Of a stretch of DNA of 57,734 nt, positions 1-8,292 are shown one piece after another (position 1 is the stretch's first letter; each line of letters begins with the position of its first letter). Source of the stretch: an uncultured Bacteroidales bacterium (GTDB lineage: Bacteria > Bacteroidota > Bacteroidia > Bacteroidales > P3); NCBI GenBank assembly GCA_900318835.1, contig ONLW01000015.1:1-57734 (forward strand), written 5' to 3'. The notes under the pieces were generated by a model, which did no database searches, was not told the origin of the DNA, and was given only the letters and a program-made list of their open reading frames with translations. The translations under genes were made by a program, and so were the position numbers.

Positions 1-1
1 G

Positions 2-130
2 TGGCGGCGGACAGGCTCCGCGCAGCTGACGCTGCCCGAACGCTGGCAGGGGAAGGAGGTCCATCTCTACGGCTTCGCGGTTGACTATGAGGGCAATGCC
101 AGCGAAACAGTGTATATCGGGGCACTTTTA
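2..130 (+). CDS. DUF6266-like protein, C-terminal end (partial)
   Basis: The first 40 or so codons in frame 2 read ...LTLPERWQGKEVHLYG... and ...ETVYIGAL, which resembles the C-terminal end of the Bacteroidota DUF6266 family (function unknown), whose members finish shortly after a YxG motif. The start lies before the window. The frame does not stop at the expected place: it stays open to a TGA at 548-550, deep inside the antisense subtilase gene. Removing one T from TTTT at 126-129 would give Gly-Ala-Leu-stop. The true end is therefore uncertain and I stop the call at the family-like part. The gene is convergent with the subtilase. Confidence 0.45.
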
Positions 131-2425
131 GAAGGTAAGGAGCAGGCCGACGGTGAGGCGCGGAAGGAGCACCTTGCCAGCTTCGACCTCCTTGCCGATG
201 CCATTGAGGCGGTAGCGGGCGTAGATGCCGTACCAGTCGTTGACGAGGCGGGTAACGACACCGTAGTTCCACTCGTAAGCATCAAGGGCATCAATACCGA
301 TATAGGTGGTGGACACCTCACTGGATACGGCAGGAGAAGGCATCTTGCCGGAGAGGGTGTAAGAGGTGCTGCCGTAGCTTCCGTAGACGCCGAGATCCCA
401 ATGGAGACCGTTTCCGCAGATGCCACCGGGCACCAGGCGCACGCGCTGGAAGAGTTCGAGACCCATCTCTTTATGGGTGAGGCTACGGGTATTAACCTTA
501 TCCATGGTGGTGGGATTGACGCCAAGGGCCGTCTCCATATCGTTGACTGAAGCGTTGTTGAAGCGGTAGTGGGTAAAGTTGAAGTCTATACTCATACCGA
601 GGCAGTAGGCCTTGCTGAAAGCCCGAAGGAAGCGGACACCAAAGCTCCAGCTGGGTGACCAGATATTGGTATTCATTTCGGCATTGTCGAACTTGACAGG
701 CAAGCCGAGGCCAACGTAGAGGTTGAAACGCCAGGTGCTGTTGCTGCCCCATTGCGAGGTGGTAAGGTTGGCCTCGGGAGTACGGAAGTCTTGGAGGGCT
801 CCCTGATAGTAGTTATCGGAGGTGATATAGCCGAAGCCGTATTTCTCGGTGGGTTTCTGGGCGTTATAGGTGTCGGTGTAGCCGTCGAGGTGAACAACGA
901 GGGTGCGGCCAGACTGGACACCAAAGTGAATGACACCGGTGGTATCGAGGAGGGTGATTTCAAGTTTGGCATAGCGGTAGATATGACCATCGGCGGACTG
1001 TTCCTTGATGAAAATAGGCTTATTGACGATGGGCATCAACGGTCGCACAAGGACTTCACCATCCTTCTCTTCGAAGCGGAAGGTGGCGGTCGCGGTAGTC
1101 CGCGTTCCGACGAAGAAATTGGCCTGGGGCACACCGTATCCGTAAGTGTAGTCATAATAGGGATAGAGGTCGGCACTTTGCTCAATCATGTGGAACATCT
1201 CCATGACGCTCTTGCCAGGAGAGGCCTGCCAGGCACAAGCGGCGAAACCGGCCACCAACGGACAGGAGAATGAGGTTCCGGGAACATAGTGATAGGCATG
1301 GTCACTGCCGACATTGGCGGTGCGGGCATTCCCGAAGGCGCAGACATTGGGTTTCAGACGACCATCGGCGGAGGGGCCATAGGAGGAGAAGTCGATGTGG
1401 TTGTAGGAGGTGAGGCTATTCACAATGCCACCCACACACATCACGCTGTCGGCATCAGCCGGGGTGATGATGGTCCTCCATTGCTTGTCGTCGCCCTCGT
1501 TACCGGCCGAGTTGCAGACAAGCATACCCTTGCGCGCTGCGAGATTGCCAGCTTTAGCCACATAGGAAGTGCCATCCATGTCGCGGGTGTAGTGGCGTTC
1601 TTTACCATAGCCAAGGGAACTGCTAATGATATTGGCGCCATTCTTGTCGGCCCATTCCACAGCCATCTGCCACCAGACCTCTTCTTTGAACGGCTCGGTC
1701 TCAATCTCAGTGCGGGCAAGGAGGAACTCGGCGCCTGTGGCGAGGCCAAGGTCCTTGTCATCGGCACGGCCGGCGATGCAACTGAGGGTCATGGTGCCAT
1801 GAGAGTTCCATCCATAGACGTTCTCCTTCTTGTTGCAGAAGTTCCAAGTTTTGAGAATCTGGTGATTGTCACGCAAATGCTTGAAGGCATCGTGGGTATT
1901 GACCTGCGGAAAGCCACCGTCGAACACGGCAATGCGGATGCCCTTGCCGTCGATACCCTTGTCGCGGAAAGCCTTACCGCCCATACGGACAAGCTGAGCC
2001 TCAAGGGGTCCCTCGACGGTGGCGTGGCCATAGGGGTTGTACTCGATATCAGCGGGAGCCGACGCCCCCAGCATTCCGTTGCCTTCAATCATCTGCACGC
2101 GGAGGACATAGGGCAATGCCTCAATGGCGGCAATCTGCTCGGAAGTAGCCATGACGCCGAGGGCGTTCATCCAGCGGCTGGCACCGATTTCCTCGGTAGC
2201 AAGAGCGCTGACGCCCTGCTCGTAGACAGGAGTGACGGGATAATTGGTGATGTCATAAAGGTCGGCGCCGCACTGGTGGTAGCGCTCAATGGCTTTGGCA
2301 TCGAAATAGGTGTAGGGATCGAAGTTCGAGCCCTGCTTGTCGGTCAAAAAGACCCAATAGGCCTGCTGAGCCTGCACTCCGCAGAGCATGAGGACAAAGG
2401 CCACAAGTGTCAATGTTCTTTTCAT
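128..2425 (-). CDS. S8 subtilisin-like protease with C-terminal outer-membrane beta-barrel
   Basis: This 765-residue exported serine protease starts at the ATG at 2425, where a signal peptide (MKRTLTLVAFVLMLCG, cleavage near AQ-QA) begins; an upstream in-frame start would place 50 non-signal residues before it. The subtilase triad is visible: Asp169 in VFDGG, His209 in NSHGT, Ser385 in GTSFSCP, with the oxyanion Asn309 in SAGNEG. After about residue 500 the sequence changes to alternating aromatic/polar strands and ends in LLLTF, which fits a small outer-membrane beta-barrel closing on a terminal Phe. No T9SS sorting domain is seen. I infer that the barrel anchors the protease in the outer membrane. 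It lies 8 bp after recO and is the last gene of the run. Confidence 0.85.
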   Translation of the reverse strand: MKRTLTLVAFVLMLCGVQAQQAYWVFLTDKQGSNFDPYTYFDAKAIERYHQCGADLYDITNYPVTPVYEQGVSALATEEIGASRWMNALGVMATSEQIAAIEALPYVLRVQMIEGNGMLGASAPADIEYNPYGHATVEGPLEAQLVRMGGKAFRDKGIDGKGIRIAVFDGGFPQVNTHDAFKHLRDNHQILKTWNFCNKKENVYGWNSHGTMTLSCIAGRADDKDLGLATGAEFLLARTEIETEPFKEEVWWQMAVEWADKNGANIISSSLGYGKERHYTRDMDGTSYVAKAGNLAARKGMLVCNSAGNEGDDKQWRTIITPADADSVMCVGGIVNSLTSYNHIDFSSYGPSADGRLKPNVCAFGNARTANVGSDHAYHYVPGTSFSCPLVAGFAACAWQASPGKSVMEMFHMIEQSADLYPYYDYTYGYGVPQANFFVGTRTTATATFRFEEKDGEVLVRPLMPIVNKPIFIKEQSADGHIYRYAKLEITLLDTTGVIHFGVQSGRTLVVHLDGYTDTYNAQKPTEKYGFGYITSDNYYQGALQDFRTPEANLTTSQWGSNSTWRFNLYVGLGLPVKFDNAEMNTNIWSPSWSFGVRFLRAFSKAYCLGMSIDFNFTHYRFNNASVNDMETALGVNPTTMDKVNTRSLTHKEMGLELFQRVRLVPGGICGNGLHWDLGVYGSYGSTSYTLSGKMPSPAVSSEVSTTYIGIDALDAYEWNYGVVTRLVNDWYGIYARYRLNGIGKEVEAGKVLLPRLTVGLLLTF

Positions 2426-2433
2426 GATGTTGG

Positions 2434-3114
2434 CTATTTTAATAATGCATGTAATATTTCGTGACTGTGGAAGTTGGAGAAGCCCGAGAGATGAAGATGG
2501 AAGTAGGAGATGAGGGTGTCGATGAGGGCGGTACGTTCTTCGAGTGGAAAGTGGGAAGTGGGAAGAGAAGTGCAAAGGTAGACGTGAAGCATGGAAGAGA
2601 GGTTTTGCGGGAGAGTTGTTGCATTGGCTGCAGAAACAAAGCGGCCTTCTTCGAGGCAGAAATAGGGATCACGCGAACAGTAGTTGTCCAAGGGTTCGAT
2701 GCCGAGGTGGCGGGCAACGGTGAGGAGGAAGGAAATGGGTAAATGAGGACTGGTGTTGGGGGATTGGGAATTGATAGCGTCGACGTAGTCGAAAAGGGCA
2801 GGCACGGGCTCGGCCTCACGGAGGGCTTTGTAAAGCACTTCCGTCATAAAGAAACGCAGGGCGTTTTCTATTGACACGTTGACACGTTGACAAGCTGATA
2901 TGTTGCGGGGGGAGATTTCTTTAATGTAGTTGAGGTCGGTTTTTTCATTGTTGTAGACAACCATATCGAGGTTCGATAAGGGCTGAAACATATTTTGCTT
3001 GACCCTGCCGCCACGTCCACGTACACCTTTAATTATATAGGAACGGAGACCCAACTGACGAGTGAACACCTTGACCACAAGGGAGGACTCGGAGTAGGGC
3101 GTGGTGTGGAGCAC
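2434..3114 (-). CDS. recO: DNA repair protein RecO
   Basis: RecO binds single-stranded DNA and RecR and helps load RecA during gap repair. The N-terminal OB-fold signature is clear (LHTTPYSESS, TRQLGLRSYIIKG), as is the helical region (EVLYKALREAEP). The usual start motif (KTxGIVL) is present upstream as HTPGLVL but has no ATG, GTG or TTG before an in-frame stop; the annotated start is the GTG at 3114, with an ATT at 3144 as the only alternative giving the full motif. A 4 x 8-bp tandem repeat (3127-3158) occupies exactly that place. Two more short tandem arrays lie inside the gene (2544-2571 and 2871-2894). About 226 residues, normal for the family. It follows porZ. Confidence 0.93.
   Translation of the reverse strand: MLHTTPYSESSLVVKVFTRQLGLRSYIIKGVRGRGGRVKQNMFQPLSNLDMVVYNNEKTDLNYIKEISPRNISACQRVNVSIENALRFFMTEVLYKALREAEPVPALFDYVDAINSQSPNTSPHLPISFLLTVARHLGIEPLDNYCSRDPYFCLEEGRFVSAANATTLPQNLSSMLHVYLCTSLPTSHFPLEERTALIDTLISYFHLHLSGFSNFHSHEILHALLK
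2544..2571. repeat. 7-bp tandem array inside recO
   Basis: On the plus strand the units are GTGGAAA, GTGGGAA, GTGGGAA and the degenerate GAGAAGT. In recO they encode part of the C-terminal segment around SLPTSHFPLEE. A related 7-bp array (GTGAGAG/GTGAAAG) sits in the transglutaminase gene at 36325-36352. Confidence 0.6.
2871..2894. repeat. 8-bp tandem array inside recO
   Basis: Three units, TTGACACG, TTGACACG and TTGACAAG, encode part of the stretch SACQRVNVSIEN in the RecO region between KEISP and the conserved helix EVLYKALRE. This is a low-conservation linker in the family. Confidence 0.65.
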
Positions 3115-3126
3115 GAGACCCGGAGT

Positions 3127-3158
3127 ATGTATTAATGTACTAATGTGTTAATGTATTA
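3127..3158. repeat. 8-bp tandem array between porZ and recO
   Basis: Four units in a row: ATGTATTA, ATGTACTA, ATGTGTTA and ATGTATTA. The array begins 3 bp beyond the porZ stop codon and overlaps the place where RecO translation would normally begin. Confidence 0.8.
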
Positions 3159-3161
3159 GTA

Positions 3162-5462
3162 TTATCTCACTATGAGGATTTTGGCAACGGCGCGATTGTC
3201 ACCTTGGCTGTCGGAAGCAAAGACATAGTAGACCCCACTGGCGACCTTGTCGCCCTGCAGAGTGCGGCCATCCCAAATGGCCTGACCCCCATTGGCTGTA
3301 GTGGTAAAGAGGGTATGACCCGAAGCATCGGTGATATGCACGAGGCCGTTGCGCGTGAAACCCTTGATGGCGATAGGTCCATCATAATCAGGCTTTACGG
3401 GATTGGGAAAAGCGTAAACTTCGTCAAGAGGTTCCGTAGTAGCGTAGGTGGCGGTGCCTCGATAGACCTGTAGACCGCGGTCGGTGCCGACATAGACTTC
3501 ACCAGTACGCTCGTTGATTCCAAGGGCGATGATTTTGTCAGAGAAGAGAGGGCTATTGGCCACGGTGAAATGCTCGAGTTGGTCGATGCCGTTGGCGGAG
3601 AGAAGATAGAGTCCACCATTGGCAGTGCCCACCCATTTGCGGTTGGCGCCATCGACAACAATGGCGGTAATGCTTTCATAAGCCATGAGGTATTCCGAGA
3701 ATTCGCCGTTGGTAATCGTAATGTTGCTGCAAGAGACGGGAGACACTTCACCATTGCCGCCATTTTGGAAGGCTTTGTATCCGTCGTAGATGACCTTGAG
3801 GCCCTTGTTGGTACCGAGCCAGAGATTCCCGTTCTGATCCTGGACAATGGCGGTGACAGTTTGAGTTTCGAGCTTGCTGCCGTGGTTGGGATTAACACGC
3901 GCCATCTTGCTTTTTCCGTCATGGACATAGATGACATTGCTACGGCCGAGAAACCATTTATAGCCTGTAATGCTATCAAGGAGGAGTTTGTCGACCTCAA
4001 GGCTATTTCCGAGAGGCATGGTGGAGAAAGACTTCCAAGAGCCATTGGGTTGTCGAAGGGCGAGGGCGTTGGTTGAGTGTGAGACGAGAGTCCAGAGATT
4101 ACCTTGGCGGTCGAATTCCACAGCGCCGGTATTGAGGCGGGAATAGGACCCTGAGGAGTAAGGGACCAAGGCTCCACCGGTATTGGAGGCATCGTAGAAA
4201 GTTTGGACGCTGTTGTTTCGGATTGAAGCCACGCCGTAACCCCAGAGAGCGATGACAATCTCGTTGGTGTCGAGGGGGTTGACAGCGGCATCGACGACAT
4301 CGTATTTGTTGGCAAGCAATCCATTACTTTTGTCGAGGAAAGTCCATCGATGACCGTTGGCCGTAAGGAGATTAGGGGTGAGATAGGCGCTGGCATAGGT
4401 CTCGGTATGACCTCCGGGGCAGAGCATCATACGGTAATTGAAAGGGACGAGGGAATAGACGTGGTCGTTACTATATGGGCCATCGGGGCAATGGTATTCT
4501 TCGGTGCCATCGGCATGTTGACCAATAAGGCCCTCCCACGGATGCGCCACCCAGAGGGTGCCAGCAGCGTCCATAACGGCATCGTTGGGAGCCAAATCAC
4601 CCCAAAGGAAAGAAACACGCGGCTCATAAAAGGTGAGACTGGTATCGAAAATATAAACTGCGTCGTCGAGGCATACTGTCAAGCGGTTGCCTGAGGATTG
4701 CATAGAATGGAACTCGCCACTAAGCATCTCGACAATCCCGGAGTCTGTCAAGTAATAGAGGCTGCTGTAAATTGGGGAAGCTGCATAACCGGTAGCAAGA
4801 AGATGACTACCGGAGACACAGAGATGGCTGACAGTGAGACTGTCAAGCCGATGGTCCACGATCCAACGATCGCTGACAGAAGGGTATCGCTCGGCACGGG
4901 AGAGACGTTTGAGACCTTCTCCGGTGGCGGCATAAAGGCTGTCGGGCATGAAAGCCAAGTCATAAACAGGTGTATATACACCACCTGCGCCCAGATACCA
5001 AGTCTCCTTAATCTCCATACGTGACAAATCTACTACGACGACACCGAAACCGGTAGTCAGGTAGGCATTGCCATTGGCGAAACGGATATGGTATATATTT
5101 TTGTCACCGGAGATTTCGCTGCGCTTGATGTCGGAAATGTTGTAAGTATGATTACCCTTGACGATGTCGATATTGGAGTTATTGTAGGCCACTATAAGAC
5201 AATGCGAGGCGAGGTCGCAGGCCATTGTTGCAACACCGACGTCATTGAGGCCAAAGCCTTTGCTCATCGGAGTCAAGGTGTAGTCATCAAGGTCGTAACA
5301 GAAGACACCACCGTTAGTGGCGGCATAGATACAATCACCGGCGTATGCAACATGGTTGGCGCATGAATGGTCGAGGCAGGGTCGCCATTTCCCCACTGCG
5401 GTCTGGGCGCTGACGGCATGGATGCACATACTTACGATTACGGCGACTGCAAACTTCTTCAT
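3162..5462 (-). CDS. porZ: T9SS accessory protein PorZ (two beta-propellers plus C-terminal domain)
   Basis: PorZ is the outer-membrane-associated T9SS protein that, in Porphyromonas gingivalis, delivers anionic LPS to the PorU sortase complex. This 766-residue protein has a signal peptide (MKKFAVAVIVSMCIHAVSAQ), the PorZ-like opening VGKWRPCLDH...YAATNGGVFCYDLDD, repeated propeller blades with two-component-regulator-type signatures (GNLWLGTNKG, RKWVGTANGG, GEVYVGTDRG) and a C-terminal sorting-type domain (FPNPV...GVYYVFA...KILIVR). Length and order match the family (about 770 residues). Its ATG overlaps the mreD stop by 4 bp, so it is translationally coupled to cell-shape genes. It implies a T9SS elsewhere in the genome; no other por gene is in the window. 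Confidence 0.9.
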   Translation of the reverse strand: MKKFAVAVIVSMCIHAVSAQTAVGKWRPCLDHSCANHVAYAGDCIYAATNGGVFCYDLDDYTLTPMSKGFGLNDVGVATMACDLASHCLIVAYNNSNIDIVKGNHTYNISDIKRSEISGDKNIYHIRFANGNAYLTTGFGVVVVDLSRMEIKETWYLGAGGVYTPVYDLAFMPDSLYAATGEGLKRLSRAERYPSVSDRWIVDHRLDSLTVSHLCVSGSHLLATGYAASPIYSSLYYLTDSGIVEMLSGEFHSMQSSGNRLTVCLDDAVYIFDTSLTFYEPRVSFLWGDLAPNDAVMDAAGTLWVAHPWEGLIGQHADGTEEYHCPDGPYSNDHVYSLVPFNYRMMLCPGGHTETYASAYLTPNLLTANGHRWTFLDKSNGLLANKYDVVDAAVNPLDTNEIVIALWGYGVASIRNNSVQTFYDASNTGGALVPYSSGSYSRLNTGAVEFDRQGNLWTLVSHSTNALALRQPNGSWKSFSTMPLGNSLEVDKLLLDSITGYKWFLGRSNVIYVHDGKSKMARVNPNHGSKLETQTVTAIVQDQNGNLWLGTNKGLKVIYDGYKAFQNGGNGEVSPVSCSNITITNGEFSEYLMAYESITAIVVDGANRKWVGTANGGLYLLSANGIDQLEHFTVANSPLFSDKIIALGINERTGEVYVGTDRGLQVYRGTATYATTEPLDEVYAFPNPVKPDYDGPIAIKGFTRNGLVHITDASGHTLFTTTANGGQAIWDGRTLQGDKVASGVYYVFASDSQGDNRAVAKILIVR

Positions 5463-5974
5463 ACTGTCTCTTTCTTTAAGAAAATGTATTGATAAAGCAC
5501 GGCCATAAGGGTGGTAACAACTGTGCTGGCCAAAGTAGCTAGGAGCACACTTCCAAGGCTACGGAAGCCGAAGATTTCCAAAGTATAGAACACAAGGAAA
5601 AACGCCCCCACCATAAGCATGAGATAGCTAATGAAATACTGCGGCGTAACGCTATAGATACTGGGGGTCTCTATAGACACAGGCTCGCCGCGGGTCAAAA
5701 TACGATTGGCAAAGAGGATACGTAGCATAGCAACAATAGTGCAGGCCAATGCGTGGAATCCCAGCATATTGCTCATCACGTCGACCAAAAAGCCCGTACC
5801 AAATGCTATCAACAACAAGGGAATACGTCCCGTATTTGTGGGCAGCATGAGGACAAAGAGCACATAAAGCATCGGCATGACGTAGCCTCCTAGGTAGACG
5901 TGGTTGAGCACTAGCAGCTGCAGTGCCATCAAAAGGACAAAACGCCCAATAATACGCCAAACTCCTTTGTTCAT
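5459..5974 (-). CDS. mreD: Rod shape-determining protein MreD
   Basis: MreD is an integral inner-membrane component of the elongasome. The 171-residue sequence is almost entirely hydrophobic, with about five predicted membrane segments (LLMALQLLVLNHVYL, VLFVLML, LLLIAFGTGFLVDVMS, the YFISYLMLMVGAFFLVFY region, and a C-terminal segment). The motif LVDVMS before the second half is typical. It overlaps the upstream TraB-like gene and the downstream porZ by 4 bp each, so all three are probably translated from one mRNA. Confidence 0.88.
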   Translation of the reverse strand: MNKGVWRIIGRFVLLMALQLLVLNHVYLGGYVMPMLYVLFVLMLPTNTGRIPLLLIAFGTGFLVDVMSNMLGFHALACTIVAMLRILFANRILTRGEPVSIETPSIYSVTPQYFISYLMLMVGAFFLVFYTLEIFGFRSLGSVLLATLASTVVTTLMAVLYQYIFLKKETV

Positions 5975-6882
5975 TTTTTTACGCCTTCAATCTTATAGCC
6001 TTTATCCTCTAGCATTTTCAGCACACCTCGCTCGCCACAAAGATGAAATGCACCGACAACGAAAAAAGTAGGCTTATCCCTCATAATGTCAGGCATTGCG
6101 TTCACCCAGTTGACATTTCGGTCATAAAGCAATTTATCGTTATCCTCGGGATTGGATGCGCATGAGCCTTCCTGCTCTTCCAGATTCAGCTCCCCAAGTT
6201 GCTCCAAATCCTGTGAAAAATAGGCAGCTGTGATGAAATCCGCCATCTCCACCTGCTCTTGAAAATGATCAACAAAACACATCAAACCTTCTACTTGCTT
6301 TTCCACAGGGGCTCCATAGAGAATCTCCATCTGGAATTCAACAGTTTCAAAGCCAATGACCGCCTTGTCGTTTTTCATCGCCTCCCGTTGAAAATAAGTA
6401 TCAATCAGGTCATACGGATTCAAACCTTCAATATTTCTCATATAAATCATTAGCGTGAGCGTGGTCTCCAAGACCATCGGAGTCACCTTATCCAATTGCT
6501 CCGCCATAGCGGGATTTGTCAAATCCGTACCCATAACCTCTCGCAATAATGCATTCAGGCGATCCAACTGCTCGGCAGTGAGCAGCGATGACAGCGTGGT
6601 GCCTTCGGGAAGCATCTGTGCCGCTTGCATCTTAGCCATATTCTCGGGTTTGAGAGCCTCAATCATATCCACCTCACCACAGATCTGCTCAGTAGCATCG
6701 AAAGCGGTACGAATACCAGGAAGACTGTCGGCAAACGACGCTGGAGCCAGATGATAGGTGCCAACAATGTAGCTCGGCATCTTTAGCCCATTGCCCGAAA
6801 TCCTGTAGAGCAACTGTGCTTGCAATACATTGCCCAAGAGCCCCATTAGGCCCAAAAATCCTAACAAAATGATTTTTTTCAT
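5971..6882 (-). CDS. TraB/GumN family protein, exported
   Basis: TraB/GumN (PF01963) proteins are predicted metalloprotease-like enzymes of uncertain role. The two family motifs are present: GTYHLAP near the N-terminus and VVGAFHLCGERG near the C-terminus, each with the conserved His, plus the acidic CGEVDM. I choose the ATG at 6882, which begins a signal peptide (MKKIILLGFLGLMGLLG) and lies just beyond the mreC stop; an ATG at 6903 inside mreC is also possible. About 303 residues. The gene sits between mreC and mreD, which are normally adjacent. The signal peptide is encoded by a 9-bp quasi-repeat. Confidence 0.85.
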   Translation of the reverse strand: MKKIILLGFLGLMGLLGNVLQAQLLYRISGNGLKMPSYIVGTYHLAPASFADSLPGIRTAFDATEQICGEVDMIEALKPENMAKMQAAQMLPEGTTLSSLLTAEQLDRLNALLREVMGTDLTNPAMAEQLDKVTPMVLETTLTLMIYMRNIEGLNPYDLIDTYFQREAMKNDKAVIGFETVEFQMEILYGAPVEKQVEGLMCFVDHFQEQVEMADFITAAYFSQDLEQLGELNLEEQEGSCASNPEDNDKLLYDRNVNWVNAMPDIMRDKPTFFVVGAFHLCGERGVLKMLEDKGYKIEGVKK

Positions 6883-6892
6883 AATTTCTTTA

Positions 6893-7732
6893 TTATTTTT
6901 CATTCAACGTTTTTTCCAATAGTTTCTCCTGCTCGTCGCGGAAGCGGTTGTTGATTATATACACATGATCCAACTTGTTAAAATCGGTCGCCAACCGTAT
7001 CCTTACCTTATAGAAACCACTTCCGGAAAGGGGAATAGCCTCTACCACATAACCTACTGGCACCCCCTCCGGGAAATCGTTGGCGAGACCCGAAGTAACA
7101 ATAGTGTCATTATCCTCGAACTGGTGGGTCGCCGGCACATCAATAACCTGTGCATAGCGGTAATCCTTACCGTCCCACACCAATGAGCCACTGATACCCG
7201 TACGCCTGACTTTCACACTATTGCGGCTATCGCCATGCAGAACAGGCATAATGGTGGCAAAATTCTCCGACACCGACATCACTACACCCACAATACCATC
7301 AGGCGAGATGACAGCCTGATCCGGTTTGATCCCATGACGGCTACCCTTGTTAATCATGATATAGTTGTTCTGCTGACTCCATGAGTTTTTGATGACTCGT
7401 GCCTCCGTATAACTGTAGCGCTGGTGATACGTCGTGTCATTGACCGTGAAAACGCTATCGGTATAGCTGATATACGACGACGCTAACTGGGCTTTGAGTT
7501 GTGCGTTCTCTGCGGCAAGACGGTTATTCTCCGTCTTCAAATCGAAGTAACCCCCGATGCTGTGCACCCCCTCATACCAGCCTCCTGCCACACCATTGGC
7601 CCACGACACAATCTTAGAACTCTGGTAGTAGCTCGTGCGCGACATCAGCACCACACTCACCACCACCAGCAGTAGGAAGACCACCACATAGTCGTACTTC
7701 TTCAGCAGATTTATCAGTCGATTCCTATTCAT
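6893..7732 (-). CDS. mreC: Rod shape-determining protein MreC
   Basis: MreC is a bitopic periplasmic scaffold of the elongasome. The sequence has one N-terminal membrane segment (VVFLLLVVVSVVLM, residues about 17-30), a coiled-coil (FDLKTENNRLAAENAQLKAQ) and the beta-rich MreC domain with the diagnostic NKGSRHGIKPDQAVISPDG. It has 279 residues, normal for Bacteroidota. The first codons overlap the end of gmk by 8 bp. mreB is not in the window. Confidence 0.94.
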   Translation of the reverse strand: MNRNRLINLLKKYDYVVVFLLLVVVSVVLMSRTSYYQSSKIVSWANGVAGGWYEGVHSIGGYFDLKTENNRLAAENAQLKAQLASSYISYTDSVFTVNDTTYHQRYSYTEARVIKNSWSQQNNYIMINKGSRHGIKPDQAVISPDGIVGVVMSVSENFATIMPVLHGDSRNSVKVRRTGISGSLVWDGKDYRYAQVIDVPATHQFEDNDTIVTSGLANDFPEGVPVGYVVEAIPLSGSGFYKVRIRLATDFNKLDHVYIINNRFRDEQEKLLEKTLNEK

Positions 7733-8288
7733 TGATAAACTTCTCTATCACATTGCGAGTTTCCTGCACCGCACGCTGCAGGTTATCATTAACAATTGTA
7801 ACGTCAAACTGCGGAGCCTGCTTCAACTCCTCGGCACTCCGCGCAAGACGTTTCACAATAGCTTCCTCACTGTCGGTACCACGGCTACGCAAACGCTGCT
7901 CAAGCACTTCCACACTCGGCGGCAGCACAAAGATAGACAACGCATCCTCGCCAAAATATTTCTTGATGTTGCGGCCTCCATTGACATCAACATCGAAAAC
8001 TATCACCTTACCGGCATCCCAAATGCGTTGAATCTCACTCTTCAGGGTACCATAGCATGTACCACTATACACCTCCTCCCATTCCAAGAACTCGTCGCGT
8101 TCCACTCGAGCCTTGAACTCCTCGCGACTGAGGAAATAATAATCTCTGCCATTCTCTTCCTCTCCCCGAGGAGCACGCGAAGTGGCCGAAATACTGAAGT
8201 CAAAGCAATCAAAGTACTGCATCAGTTCTTTGATAATCGTAGTCTTCCCACAGCCCGACGGCGCCGAAAACAATATCGCTTTACCCAT
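7725..8288 (-). CDS. gmk: Guanylate kinase
   Basis: Guanylate kinase phosphorylates GMP to GDP with ATP. The P-loop APSGCGKTT is at residues about 8-16, followed by SISATSRAPRGEEENGRDY (GMP binding) and the lid region RLRSRGTDSEE. I use the ATG at 8288 (MGKAILFSAPSG), giving 187 residues; the longer open frame adds 29 residues lacking homology and overlapping the upstream gene. It starts 4 bp after the upstream stop and overlaps mreC, so nucleotide metabolism and cell shape share a transcript. Confidence 0.95.
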   Translation of the reverse strand: MGKAILFSAPSGCGKTTIIKELMQYFDCFDFSISATSRAPRGEEENGRDYYFLSREEFKARVERDEFLEWEEVYSGTCYGTLKSEIQRIWDAGKVIVFDVDVNGGRNIKKYFGEDALSIFVLPPSVEVLEQRLRSRGTDSEEAIVKRLARSAEELKQAPQFDVTIVNDNLQRAVQETRNVIEKFINE

Positions 8289-8292
8289 AAAT

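Noticed and set aside
1289-2464. Long plus-strand open frame (391 codons) opposite the subtilase
   Set aside because: It is an antisense shadow of a clearly conserved protease in a GC-rich gene; no domain, no promoter, and low-complexity Gly/Ala/Val content.
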